Positions 45,398-53,963 of a stretch of 64,000 nucleotides of DNA are shown in pieces; positions within the stretch are counted from its first letter, which is position 1; every line of letters begins with the position of its first letter. The translations under genes and the position numbers were made by a program. The DNA is taken from positions 372,001 through 436,000 of the forward strand of contig NZ_CATNHF010000001.1 of assembly GCF_950097975.1 (NCBI RefSeq), written 5' to 3'. Under the pieces are notes generated by a model. That model was given only the letters and a program-made list of their open reading frames with translations, did not search any database and was not told where the DNA came from. Source of the DNA: Microbacterium sp. T2.11-28. Its GTDB lineage: Bacteria > Actinomycetota > Actinomycetes > Actinomycetales > Microbacteriaceae.

Positions 45398-46150
45398 CTA
45401 GCGCGCGGTCCACCCGCCGTCCATCGTGTAGCTCGCCCCCGTCACCATGCCGGCGCCGTCCGACGCCAGCCACGCGGCGAGCGAGGCCACCTCGCCCGGT
45501 TCGATGAGACGCTTGATCGACGATTCGGTCAGCATGATCCGCTCCACGACCTCGCCCGGCGCGATCCCGTGCACGGCCGCCTGATCCGCGATCTGCTTCT
45601 CGACCAGCGGCGTGCGCACGTAGGCAGGGTTGATGCAGTTGCTGGTCACCCCGTGGGGGCCGCCCTCGAGCGCGGTCGTCTTCGACAGGCCCTCCAGCGC
45701 GTGCTTGGCCGCCACGTAGGCCGACTTGAAGGGGCTCGCGCGCAGCCCGTGGGCGCTGGAGATGTTGATGATGCGCCCACGCCCCCGCGCGTACATCCCG
45801 GGGAGGGCGGCCCGGATGAGGAGGAACGGGGCCTCGACCATGAGCCGGTGCATGAACCGCCACCGCTCGGGATCGAACTCGTGGATGGGGGCGACGGTCT
45901 GCACCCCGGCGTTGTTCACGAGGATGTCGACGTCGAGGGAGAGGTCGTCGAGGCGGCTGGTCGCCGAGAGGTCGACGATCCATGCCTCACCGCCGATCTC
46001 GTCCGCCGCCGCGCGGGTCGTCGGCTCGTGGACGTCGGCGATCGTCACCCGTGCGCCGCGTGCGGCGAACTCCCGCGCGCAGGCCAGGCCGATGCCACTG
46101 GCACCCCCCGTGACCAGCGCATGCTGTCCCGCGAACTCCGCCTCTGCCAT
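45398..46150 (-). CDS. 3-hydroxybutyrate dehydrogenase (SDR family)
   Basis: This 250-residue short-chain dehydrogenase most likely oxidises 3-hydroxybutyrate to acetoacetate, the substrate of the neighbouring CoA-transferase. T-G-G-A-S-G-I-G (residues 14-21), N-N-A-G and the catalytic Ser132, Tyr145 and Lys149 are in place. The long segment Y-V-R-T-P-L-V-E-K-Q-I-A-D-Q-A is typical of this dehydrogenase. ATG 46150 follows GGGAGGG. It converges with the IclR gene. Another SDR substrate cannot be excluded, but the locus makes a consistent route from 3-hydroxybutyrate to acetyl-CoA. Confidence 0.85.
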   Translation of the reverse strand: MAEAEFAGQHALVTGGASGIGLACAREFAARGARVTIADVHEPTTRAAADEIGGEAWIVDLSATSRLDDLSLDVDILVNNAGVQTVAPIHEFDPERWRFMHRLMVEAPFLLIRAALPGMYARGRGRIINISSAHGLRASPFKSAYVAAKHALEGLSKTTALEGGPHGVTSNCINPAYVRTPLVEKQIADQAAVHGIAPGEVVERIMLTESSIKRLIEPGEVASLAAWLASDGAGMVTGASYTMDGGWTAR

Positions 46151-46223
46151 CCAGGCCCTCCCTCTCTCCACCCCCACGGTCGATGCCCATCGTCCGCGGT
46201 CCGGCGCACCGCGTCAATCCCAT

Positions 46224-46255
46224 TGCATACGCACGGTATATACTTTTGGTATGCA
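46224..46255. promoter_or_regulatory. MarR operator and leaderless promoter
   Basis: TGCATAC (46224-46230) and GTATGCA (46249-46255) form an inverted repeat around a -10 box TATACT (46239-46244). The start point would fall at the ATG at 46251, so the mRNA would be leaderless. The right arm covers the start codon, suggesting autorepression by the MarR protein. Confidence 0.55.
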
Positions 46256-46682
46256 TTACTCCGATGACCTGATCCGGCTGCTCATGGGCGCCCACGCCCT
46301 CACGCGCATCGCTTCGCTGGAGACACGGAGCGAGGCGCCGTCGGCGCAGTGGCGCACGCTCGCCCTCCTGCGCGATCACGGCCCGCAGCGGCTGGGCGAT
46401 CTCGCGACCCTCAGTCGCGTCACGCAGCCGGGCATGACGCGCCTCACCGCCCAGATGGTCGATGCCGGGCTGATCTCCCGATCCGCGGATCCCACCGACT
46501 CGCGCGCGAGCATCCTGTCGCTGACCGCCGCGGGGGCCGTCGCGCTCGAGGAGTGGCTGACCCTGCTCGCCGACACGCTCGCCCCGCGCTTCGCCCATCT
46601 GGACGACGACGACCTCGCCGCGCTCCGGCGCGCGGCCGACATCCTGGCCGCGGTCGCCGCGCCGGTGGAGCCGGCACGATGA
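46251..46682 (+). CDS. MarR-family regulator
   Basis: The 143-residue protein has a MarR winged helix (L-G-D-L-A-T-L-S-R-V-T-Q-P-G-M-T-R-L, then D-P-T-D-S-R-A-S-I-L-S-L-T as the wing). Its stop overlaps the start of an MFS transporter gene (ATGA), so it probably represses that exporter together with itself. The ligand is unknown. Confidence 0.92.
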   Translation: MHYSDDLIRLLMGAHALTRIASLETRSEAPSAQWRTLALLRDHGPQRLGDLATLSRVTQPGMTRLTAQMVDAGLISRSADPTDSRASILSLTAAGAVALEEWLTLLADTLAPRFAHLDDDDLAALRRAADILAAVAAPVEPAR

Positions 46683-47908
46683 CGGGGGCGCGTGCCACGA
46701 GCAGCGTCTGGCGCCAGCCCGCCCAGGTGTGGGCGGTCGCGTTCGCCAGCGTGGTGGCGTTCATGGGCATCGGGCTGGTCGATCCGATCCTCCCCGCCAT
46801 CGCCGAGTCGCTGGCGGCGAGTCCGGTCGAGACCGAGCTCCTCTTCACGAGCTATCTGGTCGTCACGGGCCTCGCCATGCTCGTGACGAGCTGGGTCTCG
46901 AGCCGCATCGGCGCAAAGGCGACCATGCTGGCCGGTCTCGGCCTCATCGTCGTGTTCGCGCTCCTGTGCGCCCTCTCGGGCTCGGTCGACGCCGTCATCG
47001 GCTTCCGCGCGGGATGGGGCCTCGGCAACGCGCTGTTCATCTCGACCGCGCTGGCCACGATCGTCGGCGCGGCCTCGGGCGGGAGCGCGGCGGCGATCGT
47101 GCTGTACGAGGCGGCCCTCGGGCTCGGCATCGCGATCGGGCCGCTGCTCGGCGGCTTCCTCGGCGAGATCAGCTGGCGCGGGCCCTTCTTCGGCGTCGTG
47201 GCCCTCATGGCGATCGCCTTCGTCGCGGTGCTGGTGCTCCTGCGCAGCCCGGACCGGACTCGCACGCCGATCCCCCTCGCGGCGCCGCTGCGCGCCCTGC
47301 GCGTGCCCTCGCTGGCCGTGCTGGCCGCTGCCGCCCTCTTCTACAACATCGGCTTCTTCGTGCTGCTGGCGTTCTCGCCGTTCCCGCTCGGCTTCGGTGC
47401 GATGGGCATCGGGCTGACCTTCTTCGGGTGGGGCGTCGCGCTCGCGATCACCAGCGTGTGGATCGCCCCGCTCCTGCTGCGCCGGCTCGCACGGACGACC
47501 GCCATGCTCATCGTCCTGCCCCTGCTCGCCGCCGATCTCCTGGCCGCCGCGCTGATGGTCGAGGAGCCCGCCGGCCTGGTCGTCTGCATCGTCGTGGGCG
47601 GGCTGCTGCTCGGCCTCATGAACACGATCCTCACGGAGTCGGTGATGGAGGCGACAGACCTGCCGCGCTCCGTCGCGAGCTCCGCGTACTCGGCCGTGCG
47701 CTTCCTCGGCGGCGCGGCAGCACCGCCCGTCGCGGCGCTGCTGTGGCACGCGTTCGGCGCCGCCGTGCCGTTCGTCTTCGCCGCGGCCTCGGTGCTGGTG
47801 TCGGCCGCCGTCCTCGCCCTCGGCCGGAGGGCGCTCTCCCGCATCGACGCGCGTGAGGCGGATGCCGGCGATGAGGCCGCGGCGGTCCTCGTCGGGGATG
47901 CGAGCTGA
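46679..47908 (+). CDS. MFS transporter (DHA1-like) coupled to MarR
   Basis: The 409-residue protein has about 12 hydrophobic segments, the opening motif G-L-V-D-P-I-L-P-A-I-A-E-S-L, and S-S-R-I-G-A-K between helices 2 and 3. It overlaps the MarR gene by 4 bases. The pair is a typical regulated exporter cassette for a toxic small molecule. Its substrate cannot be told. Confidence 0.9.
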   Translation: MTGARATSSVWRQPAQVWAVAFASVVAFMGIGLVDPILPAIAESLAASPVETELLFTSYLVVTGLAMLVTSWVSSRIGAKATMLAGLGLIVVFALLCALSGSVDAVIGFRAGWGLGNALFISTALATIVGAASGGSAAAIVLYEAALGLGIAIGPLLGGFLGEISWRGPFFGVVALMAIAFVAVLVLLRSPDRTRTPIPLAAPLRALRVPSLAVLAAAALFYNIGFFVLLAFSPFPLGFGAMGIGLTFFGWGVALAITSVWIAPLLLRRLARTTAMLIVLPLLAADLLAAALMVEEPAGLVVCIVVGGLLLGLMNTILTESVMEATDLPRSVASSAYSAVRFLGGAAAPPVAALLWHAFGAAVPFVFAAASVLVSAAVLALGRRALSRIDAREADAGDEAAAVLVGDAS

Positions 47909-47938
47909 CGACGTGCGCGCGGTGTGAGCGCCACGAGC

Positions 47939-47978
47939 AGAAGGCCCCGGTCACTGGCGAGAGTGACCGGGGCCTTCT
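47939..47978. terminator. bidirectional hairpin terminator
   Basis: AGAAGGCCCCGGTCAC (47939-47954) and its exact complement (47963-47978) with an 8-base loop. It lies between the plus-strand exporter and the minus-strand tRNA-Lys. Confidence 0.9.
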
Positions 47979-47979
47979 G

Positions 47980-48055
47980 TGGTGCACCCCCTGGGACTCG
48001 AACCCAGAACCCACTGATTAAGAGTCAGTTGCTCTGCCGATTGAGCTAGAGGTGC
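47980..48055 (-). tRNA. tRNA-Lys (CTT anticodon)
   Basis: From 48055, acceptor GCACCTC pairs with GGGGTGC. The anticodon arm ACTGA-CTCTTAA-TCAGT gives CTT, decoding AAG. The T-arm is CTGGG-TTCGAGT-CCCAG. CCA is encoded at 47980-47982. Confidence 0.95.
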
Positions 48056-48150
48056 AGGCTGTTCGCTGCGAGGCGAACCGAGGGTCAACGTTATCATCCC
48101 GATGCCGTCTCCCGCCAATCGAGGCGACCACCCCGCGTATCCTGGAGCAC

Positions 48151-48981
48151 GTGACCACCCCCGCCGCCACGCCCTCCTGGAACGCGCCGTTCGACGGGGA
48201 TCTCTCGGGCGATCTCGCGCTGGCGCTGCGGCTGGCCGACGCGGCGGACGCGGTGGCCATGGCGCGGTTCGACGCATCCGACCTCGAGGTCCGCACGAAG
48301 GCCGACGCGACCCACGTGACGGAGGCGGACCTCGCCACCGAGAGAGCGATCCGCACGATCCTCGCCGAAGAGCGCCCCGAGGACAGCATCCTGGGCGAGG
48401 AGTTCGGCACCGGAGGAGCCAGCGACCGCCGGTGGGTGATCGACCCGATCGACGGCACCGCCAACTACCTCAAGGGCATCCCCCTGTGGACGACGCTGAT
48501 CGCCCTCGCGATCGACGGTGTGCCGCGGGTGGGCGTCGCCAGCCAGCCCGCGATCGGACGGCGCTGGTGGGCGGCAGCCGGCATGGGCGCGTGGACGAAC
48601 AGCGCGTCCGGTGCGCCTCGCCGCCTGCGCGTGTCGACGGTCTCCGACGTGGGCGCCGCGAGCATCAGCTTCCAGAGCATCGGCCAGTGGGAGGGCGCGG
48701 GGCGCATAGACGCACTCCTGCGGGTGAGTCGTGCGGTCTGGCGCGACCGCGGGTACGGAGACGCCTGGCCGTACATGCTGCTCGCGGAGGGACGGCTGGA
48801 GTTCGTCGCGGAGTTCGACGTCAAGGAGTACGACATCGCCGCGCTCGTTCCCATCGTGACCGAGGCCGGCGGCCGGTTCACCGACATCGACGGCGTCGAC
48901 ACCATCTCGACGCGGTCGTCACTGGCCACGAACGGCGTCCTGCACGACGAGTTCCTCTCCCTCATCCACGCTGCTCGCTGA
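48151..48981 (+). CDS. inositol-monophosphatase-family phosphatase, probable histidinol-phosphatase
   Basis: The 276-residue protein has the Mg2+ phosphatase motifs G-E-E-F-G near residue 85, W-V-I-D-P-I-D-G-T-A-N-Y near 100, and E-Y-D-I-A-A-L-V-P-I-V-T-E-A-G-G-R near 230. Actinobacterial relatives of this length are often HisN, but inositol monophosphatase is the main alternative and no his gene is nearby. The GTG at 48151 has GGAG only 3 bases before it. A TATCCT box at 48138-48143 would make the transcript leaderless. Confidence 0.85.
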   Translation: MTTPAATPSWNAPFDGDLSGDLALALRLADAADAVAMARFDASDLEVRTKADATHVTEADLATERAIRTILAEERPEDSILGEEFGTGGASDRRWVIDPIDGTANYLKGIPLWTTLIALAIDGVPRVGVASQPAIGRRWWAAAGMGAWTNSASGAPRRLRVSTVSDVGAASISFQSIGQWEGAGRIDALLRVSRAVWRDRGYGDAWPYMLLAEGRLEFVAEFDVKEYDIAALVPIVTEAGGRFTDIDGVDTISTRSSLATNGVLHDEFLSLIHAAR

Positions 48982-48998
48982 ACCGGAGCCCCCGCCGC

Positions 48999-49601
48999 AT
49001 GATCGCTCGCGTCCCCTCTCGCCTCGCCCTGACCGTGCTCCTGGCCGCGGGCATCGCGGTCGCGGCCTCCGCGTGCGCGCCGTCCCCGGCGCCCGCGCCG
49101 ACGATGCCGGGCGACGGAGGCACGACGGAGACCGTCGCACCCGTCGACCCGAGCGCCTCCCCCGGCCCGGAGGAGACGGGGAACGCGGTCGACCCCGCGA
49201 CCGTGACGTGCGAGAACCTCATCGGCCCCGATCTGGTCACCGAGCTCACCGACCAGGGGTGGACCGCGAGGAAGGACCCGTTCGTCATCGGCGACACCGA
49301 GCTCGCCGACGGGACGGCGTGCACGTGGGGCGACTTCGACAACACGACCGGCGACGACCTGCTGCTGTTCGGCTGGTCCCCCATCACCGCGGAGGAGGCC
49401 GCCACCGTGCAGACCTCGCTGGAGGCGGAGGGGTGGATCGCCGAGGACGGATCCGAGGGGCTGTACGTCACCGAGGACCCGGCACAGGCGATCGCCGTCG
49501 ACGAGGACGGCTACGGCATGACGTACCTGTTCGGGGACGGCTGGGTCATGGTGTCCGACACCAAGCAGGGACTCATCCTGATCGAGCGCCCCGGCGCATA
49601 G
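48999..49601 (+). CDS. lipoprotein, unknown function
   Basis: The 200-residue protein has a lipoprotein signal (hydrophobic run ending A-A-S-A-C, Cys near residue 26) and a Pro/Thr/Ser-rich linker. A compact domain with two further Cys (V-T-C-E-N-L and T-A-C-T-W-G) may form a disulfide outside the membrane. No family is recognised. It starts 17 bases after the phosphatase stop and is probably co-transcribed. Confidence 0.78.
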   Translation: MIARVPSRLALTVLLAAGIAVAASACAPSPAPAPTMPGDGGTTETVAPVDPSASPGPEETGNAVDPATVTCENLIGPDLVTELTDQGWTARKDPFVIGDTELADGTACTWGDFDNTTGDDLLLFGWSPITAEEAATVQTSLEAEGWIAEDGSEGLYVTEDPAQAIAVDEDGYGMTYLFGDGWVMVSDTKQGLILIERPGA

Positions 49602-49682
49602 CCGGCTCGTCTCCCGCGGTCCTCTGCCCGGCCGGGCAGCGATGCCGGGCGGTGATGGTCGCGCGGCGGCCTCCGAAGTAGA

Positions 49683-49710
49683 GTCGGGGCGGAAGCGTCG
49701 GGGCGGAAGC
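49683..49710. repeat. 14-base tandem repeat upstream of the amine oxidase gene
   Basis: Two exact copies of GTCGGGGCGGAAGC, followed by the first five bases of a third, lie 37-65 bases before the amine oxidase ATG. Confidence 0.7.
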
Positions 49711-49747
49711 GTCGGAGGACGCGAGGAGCCGAGCGCGGAGGGCACCG

Positions 49748-51076
49748 ATGGCACACGTCGACACGATCGTGGTCGGAGCGGGCGTCGCCGGACTCACCGC
49801 CGCCGGACTCCTCACCGACGCGGGGCGCCGCGTCGTGGTCCTGGAGGCACGCGATCGCGTCGGAGGACGCGTCTGGAGCGATGACGACGGCGGCGTCGTC
49901 ACCGACCGCGGCGCGTCCTGGATCCACGGCATCACCGACAGCCCCGTCGCCGCCGCCGCTTCGGCCTTCGGCATGCGGATGGTCGAGTTCACCGTCGGCG
50001 GCTACCAGCCCGACAGCCGGCCGATCGCCTACTACGGGCCCGACGGGCGCCGGCTGTCGGATGCCGACGCGCAGCAGCACATCGACGACATCCACGCGGT
50101 CGACGCCGCGCTGGTCGAGATCATCGCGGCGTCGGCTGCCGACGCCTCGTACCGCGACGTCACGGAGCGCGCCCTCGCGGCGCAGGAGTGGGAACCCGAC
50201 CGCGCCCAGCGCGTGCGGGAGTACCTCGAGCACCGCAGCGAGGAGCAGTACGGCGCCTGGATCGAGGACCTGGCCGCCCACGGCCTCGACGACGACGCGA
50301 TCGACGGGGACGAGGTCGTCTTCCCGGAGGGGTACGCCCGACTCCCGGAGGGACTCGCCCGGGGTCTCGACGTACGGCTCGGGCACCTCGTCACGCGGGT
50401 GGCCTGGTCGGCCGACGGCGTGACCGTGCACGTGGGCGACGAGGCGTTCACCGCCGACACGGCGGTCGTCACCGTCCCCGTGGGCGTGCTGCAGTCCGGC
50501 GCCTTCGAGATCGAGCCTCCGCTTCCTCCCGAGGTGGCCGCGCCGCTGTCGCGTCTGCGGATGAACGCCTTCGAGAAGGTCTTCCTGCGCTTCCCCACCC
50601 GGTTCTGGGACGAGGGCGTCTACGCGATCCGGCAGCAGGGACCGGAGAGCCGGTGGTGGCACTCCTGGTACGACCTGACCCCGCTGCACGGCGTCCCCAC
50701 ACTCCTCACCTTCGCCGCCGGTCCCGCCGCCGTGCAGACCCGCGACTGGACCGACCGGGAGATCGTCGACGCGGTCCTGGCCCAGCTGCACCGCCTGTAC
50801 GGCGAGCGGGTCGAGCAGCCGACGCACGTGACCGTGACCGACTGGCAGGACGACCCGTTCAGCCACGGCTCCTACGCCTACATGACGGTCGGTTCCACGA
50901 CGGACGACCACGATGCGCTCGCCATGCCCGTCGGCGGCGTCCTCCATCTCGCCGGCGAGGCGACCTGGACCGAGGACCCCGCCACGGTCACCGCGGCGAT
51001 GATGTCGGGTCACCGCGCCGCCTCGCGGATCCTGCAGCGCGACATCGCCATCGAGCGGGCCTGGCTGAGGGACTGA
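49748..51076 (+). CDS. FAD-dependent amine oxidase (flavin monoamine/polyamine oxidase family)
   Basis: The 442-residue protein has the dinucleotide motif V-V-G-A-G-V-A-G-L-T-A-A near residue 10, then E-A-R-D-R-V-G-G-R-V and R-G-A-S-W-I-H-G. The C-terminal E-A-T-W-T-E-D-P-A-T-V is the FAD-binding end seen in polyamine oxidases. It may oxidise polyamines or other amines to aldehyde, ammonia and H2O2. No signal peptide is seen, so it is probably cytoplasmic. It converges with an unknown membrane protein. Confidence 0.88.
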   Translation: MAHVDTIVVGAGVAGLTAAGLLTDAGRRVVVLEARDRVGGRVWSDDDGGVVTDRGASWIHGITDSPVAAAASAFGMRMVEFTVGGYQPDSRPIAYYGPDGRRLSDADAQQHIDDIHAVDAALVEIIAASAADASYRDVTERALAAQEWEPDRAQRVREYLEHRSEEQYGAWIEDLAAHGLDDDAIDGDEVVFPEGYARLPEGLARGLDVRLGHLVTRVAWSADGVTVHVGDEAFTADTAVVTVPVGVLQSGAFEIEPPLPPEVAAPLSRLRMNAFEKVFLRFPTRFWDEGVYAIRQQGPESRWWHSWYDLTPLHGVPTLLTFAAGPAAVQTRDWTDREIVDAVLAQLHRLYGERVEQPTHVTVTDWQDDPFSHGSYAYMTVGSTTDDHDALAMPVGGVLHLAGEATWTEDPATVTAAMMSGHRAASRILQRDIAIERAWLRD

Positions 51077-51101
51077 CCCCGCGCGGCGCCCGCCGGGCGG
51101 A

Positions 51102-52124
51102 CTACATCTCGGGTTTGCGCCGTCTCGCCGCCCGCTCCCTCTCCCGGTCTCGCAGGCACGCCACCACTTGGGTGCCGATCCGCCGGCCCCATCGCGCGTA
51201 GGTCCGGGCGGTGAGATCGTTCGCCGCGTCGAGGGCGATCATCGGCGTGCCCGAGGCGGCGCAGATCCGCCGCGTCTCGGCGTCCAGCAGCCGGGCATGG
51301 CGCCCGGTCAGGCGACGCGCGAACGGCGAGAGGGTGCGGGTCAGCTGCATGCTGGCGGTGCTCGTGACGACGATCGATGCGGAACTGCCGACCGTCAGGG
51401 TGAGCAGCGTCGAGGTGTTGTACAGGCGCGATCTCTCGCGAGCGGCGGCGGACCCGTCCTCGGGGCGGTCCCACAGCTCGCCGTCGATGATGATCCACGC
51501 GATGACGATGGCGATCGAGGCGATCGAGGCGGCGCCCAGACGCCAGCCCGACAGGGATGCCGCCAGCAGCCACACCGTCGGCTCGATGGTCGCGACCGCG
51601 CCGGTGGCCAGCGCGGCGACGAGGGCCGACTTGAGCCCCGCGGCGAGGAGCCACGGCCGGTTCGCGAGCACCATGCCCAGGAGAACCCGACCCCGCCCGC
51701 TCAGACCCGGGAGCGTCACCCGCTCCTCGTGCGGCGGCGAGGACCCCGCCATGTCGGTGACGAGTCCGCGCACCGTGCGACGTGCGCGGGAGCGGACGCG
51801 GAGGCCTCCCAGAGCGGGCAGCGACAGCACGGCGGCTTTGCGTCGCGTGTCGAGCGCCGCGACGAGGTAGCGCCCGTCGTCGTCGCGGAGCGGGAGCTCC
51901 GTCACACCGATCACGAGGTCCCACTGATGGGCCAGGGCCCGCGCCCGCAGCCGCGCCAAGGCGATGTCGACATCCTCGGAGCCCAGCGTGAAGGGCTCGC
52001 TCACGAACTCGACCTCCCACACCTCGGCGGTCGCCTCCGCGGACGGGGTGAGGTCCGTCATGCGGCGCGCCACGTCGGTGGGCGATGCGGGATCGGCCAC
52101 CAGTCCTACCCGGATCGGCTCCAT
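51102..52124 (-). CDS. conserved membrane protein, unknown function
   Basis: The 340-residue protein has a soluble N-terminal half that looks like an alpha/beta domain (I-R-V-G-L-V-A-D-P-A-S-P, then W-D-L-V-I-G-V-T-E-L-P-L). Three to four hydrophobic segments follow at about 155-290, and a basic tail ends the chain. I do not recognise it. The ATG at 52124 is chosen because an upstream frame extension has no ribosome site. It is transcribed in the same direction as tmRNA, with a terminator between. Confidence 0.72.
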   Translation of the reverse strand: MEPIRVGLVADPASPTDVARRMTDLTPSAEATAEVWEVEFVSEPFTLGSEDVDIALARLRARALAHQWDLVIGVTELPLRDDDGRYLVAALDTRRKAAVLSLPALGGLRVRSRARRTVRGLVTDMAGSSPPHEERVTLPGLSGRGRVLLGMVLANRPWLLAAGLKSALVAALATGAVATIEPTVWLLAASLSGWRLGAASIASIAIVIAWIIIDGELWDRPEDGSAAARERSRLYNTSTLLTLTVGSSASIVVTSTASMQLTRTLSPFARRLTGRHARLLDAETRRICAASGTPMIALDAANDLTARTYARWGRRIGTQVVACLRDRERERAARRRKPEM

Positions 52125-52171
52125 GCCCGCACCGTACACCCCGCCTTCGGGCCGGACGACGGCCGTCACGA

Positions 52172-52217
52172 CGAAGGGCCCGGGATCCGCGTGGCGACGC
52201 GGCTCTCGGGCCCTTCT
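52172..52217 (-). terminator. two-part terminator after tmRNA
   Basis: Outer arms GAAGGGCCCG (52173-52182) and CGGGCCCTTC (52207-52216) enclose an inner hairpin CCGCGT/ACGCGG (52187-52202). It lies 20 bases past the tmRNA 3' end and before the membrane-protein gene. Confidence 0.75.
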
Positions 52218-52236
52218 TCGTGTGACAGCGGCATCG

Positions 52237-52607
52237 TGGAGATGGGGGGAATCGAACCCCCGTCCATCGCTGAAAAGCGGCGTCTTCTCCGGGCGCAGTC
52301 TGTGTAAGTCGTTCTGCTCGGCCCCAACCCTTGGTCACAGACACCCGAGTTGACGAGCCCAGTCCGGGAGAAGTCCCACGCGACGTCCGGACGCCGTCGC
52401 GCAGCAAGATCCCTTAGATGACGCCAGGGAACGTGACGGGATCAGTCACGCACTGACGGACTCGGGCTCGCTGCTCAGGCAGCGAGGGCGAAGTCGGACT
52501 GCTTCTTTTCGGCAGTTATTGTTTCGCAGAGATCGTTAACGAGATAACCCTGCATCCTCGGCCCGCTTCCCGCAGCAACGCAGGCGATGTCGAAACCGAT
52601 CATCCCC
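52237..52607 (-). ncRNA. ssrA: transfer-messenger RNA (tmRNA)
   Basis: The 371-base tmRNA rescues stalled ribosomes. The 5' end GGGGATG pairs with the 3' CATCTCC, and GGTTTCGACAT near the 5' end is the usual tmRNA start. The T-arm GGGGG-TTCGATT-CCCCC is near the 3' end; CCA is not encoded. The tag frame (52525-52475) reads ETITAEKKQSDFALAA then TGA, ending in the A-L-A-A degradation signal after the tRNA-borne alanine. smpB, encoding its protein partner, lies 0.8 kb away on the same strand. Confidence 0.96.
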
Positions 52608-52747
52608 GAGGCGCCGTTGAGGCAGAGGCCACTGTCACACTGTGGAGTTGTCATCCCTCACGGGAATCGAGTTCCCGGATGCGTGCACCCGAGCATTACA
52701 GCTTACAACACATGCCCACCTCCCACCATTCCACGTAGAGTCGCGGC

Positions 52748-53407
52748 ATGAGCGAAGTCATCATCACCGTCCGCGGCGAGAACGAGGCGCGCGTCGCCCC
52801 CGAGCGCGCGGTCGCGCACGTCTCCGTCACCGCCGACGGTCCCGAGCGGGGTGCCGTGGTGGAGCGGATCGCCGCGCTGGCGACTCCCGTCCGCGACGAC
52901 CTCGCGGCCCGCAAAGCCGCCGGGGCGCTGACGGACTGGTCCAGCCAGCGCGTCTCGGTCTGGTCGGAACGGCCCTGGAACAACGAAGGCCGCCAGCTCG
53001 CCCTCGTCCACCACGCCTCGGTCGAGCTGACCGCCACCTTCACCGACTTCATGGTGCTCTCGGACTGGCTGAACGGGCTCGCCGAGCGCGACGGCCTGCA
53101 GGTCGGCGCCGTCGAGTGGCTGCTCTCCCCCGAGACCCGGTCCCGCGTGGAGCGCGACGTGGCCACGGCGGCGGTCGCGGTGGCCGTCGACCGCGCCACG
53201 GCCTACGCGGGCGCCCTCGGGCTGACGGCGGTGACGCCGCTGGAGATCGCCGACCTGGGGCTGCTCACCGGCGGGCAGGAGGGCGCGCCGTCGCCGAGGA
53301 TGTTCGCGAAGGCGGCGATGGACTCCGCGGGAGCTCCGGCGGTGGACTTCCAGCCCGACGACATCGTGGTCTCCGCCGCGGTCGAGGCGCGCTTCCGCGC
53401 GGCCTGA
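52748..53407 (+). CDS. SIMPL-domain (DUF541) protein
   Basis: The 219-residue protein has the SIMPL/DUF541 opening I-I-T-V-R-G-E-N-E-A-R-V-A-P-E-R-A with the later S-W-S-pattern strands. The family is of loosely known function, with links to oxidative stress in some bacteria. No signal peptide is visible, so it is probably cytoplasmic. It lies alone between tmRNA and smpB on the opposite strand. Confidence 0.82.
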   Translation: MSEVIITVRGENEARVAPERAVAHVSVTADGPERGAVVERIAALATPVRDDLAARKAAGALTDWSSQRVSVWSERPWNNEGRQLALVHHASVELTATFTDFMVLSDWLNGLAERDGLQVGAVEWLLSPETRSRVERDVATAAVAVAVDRATAYAGALGLTAVTPLEIADLGLLTGGQEGAPSPRMFAKAAMDSAGAPAVDFQPDDIVVSAAVEARFRAA

Positions 53408-53425
53408 CCGTCGTGGCCGCAGGCG

Positions 53426-53902
53426 TCAGTCGCCGAGTCGGTTGCGCGTGCGCATCGCCCGCTCGGCTTCGCGCTTGTCCTCGCGCTCGCGGATCGTCTG
53501 GCGCTTCTCGTACTCGCGCTTTCCCTTCGCGACCGCGATCTCGACCTTGGCACGACCGTCGCTGAAGTAGAGCTTGAGCGGCACCAGCGTGTAGCCGCCG
53601 GCACTGACCGCGTGCGAGAGCTTGATGATCTCGTCCTTGTGGAGGAGCAGCTTCCGGGTGCGCTTGGCCGAATGGTTCGTCCAGTGTCCCTGCGAGTACT
53701 CGGGGATGTTCACGGCGTCGAGGTAGGCCTGACCGCCGTCGATGTACGCGTAGCCGTCGCTGAGGTTCGCCCGTCCCTGACGCAGCGACTTCACCTCGGT
53801 GCCCGTCAGCACCAGGCCCGCCTCGTACGTCTTCTCGATGGCGTACTCGTGGTGCGCGCGACGGTTGGTCGCGATGACCTTCTCCCCGCGTTCCCTGGGC
53901 AT
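53426..53902 (-). CDS. smpB: SsrA-binding protein
   Basis: SmpB binds tmRNA and carries it to stalled ribosomes. The 158-residue protein shows N-R-R-A-H-H-E-Y near residue 13 and G[12 protein letters not shown]. G-R-A-N-L-S-D-G and the C-terminal basic tail that enters the mRNA channel ([11 protein letters not shown]) are also clear. It ends the ftsE-ftsX-smpB run, with ssrA next along the strand. Confidence 0.97.
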   Translation of the reverse strand: MPRERGEKVIATNRRAHHEYAIEKTYEAGLVLTGTEVKSLRQGRANLSDGYAYIDGGQAYLDAVNIPEYSQGHWTNHSAKRTRKLLLHKDEIIKLSHAVSAGGYTLVPLKLYFSDGRAKVEIAVAKGKREYEKRQTIREREDKREAERAMRTRNRLGD

Positions 53903-53963
53903 GATGACTCCTCGTGGTTCGCCGTCCGGACAGGTCGTGGGGACGGCAGCCGTCCAGCCTACC

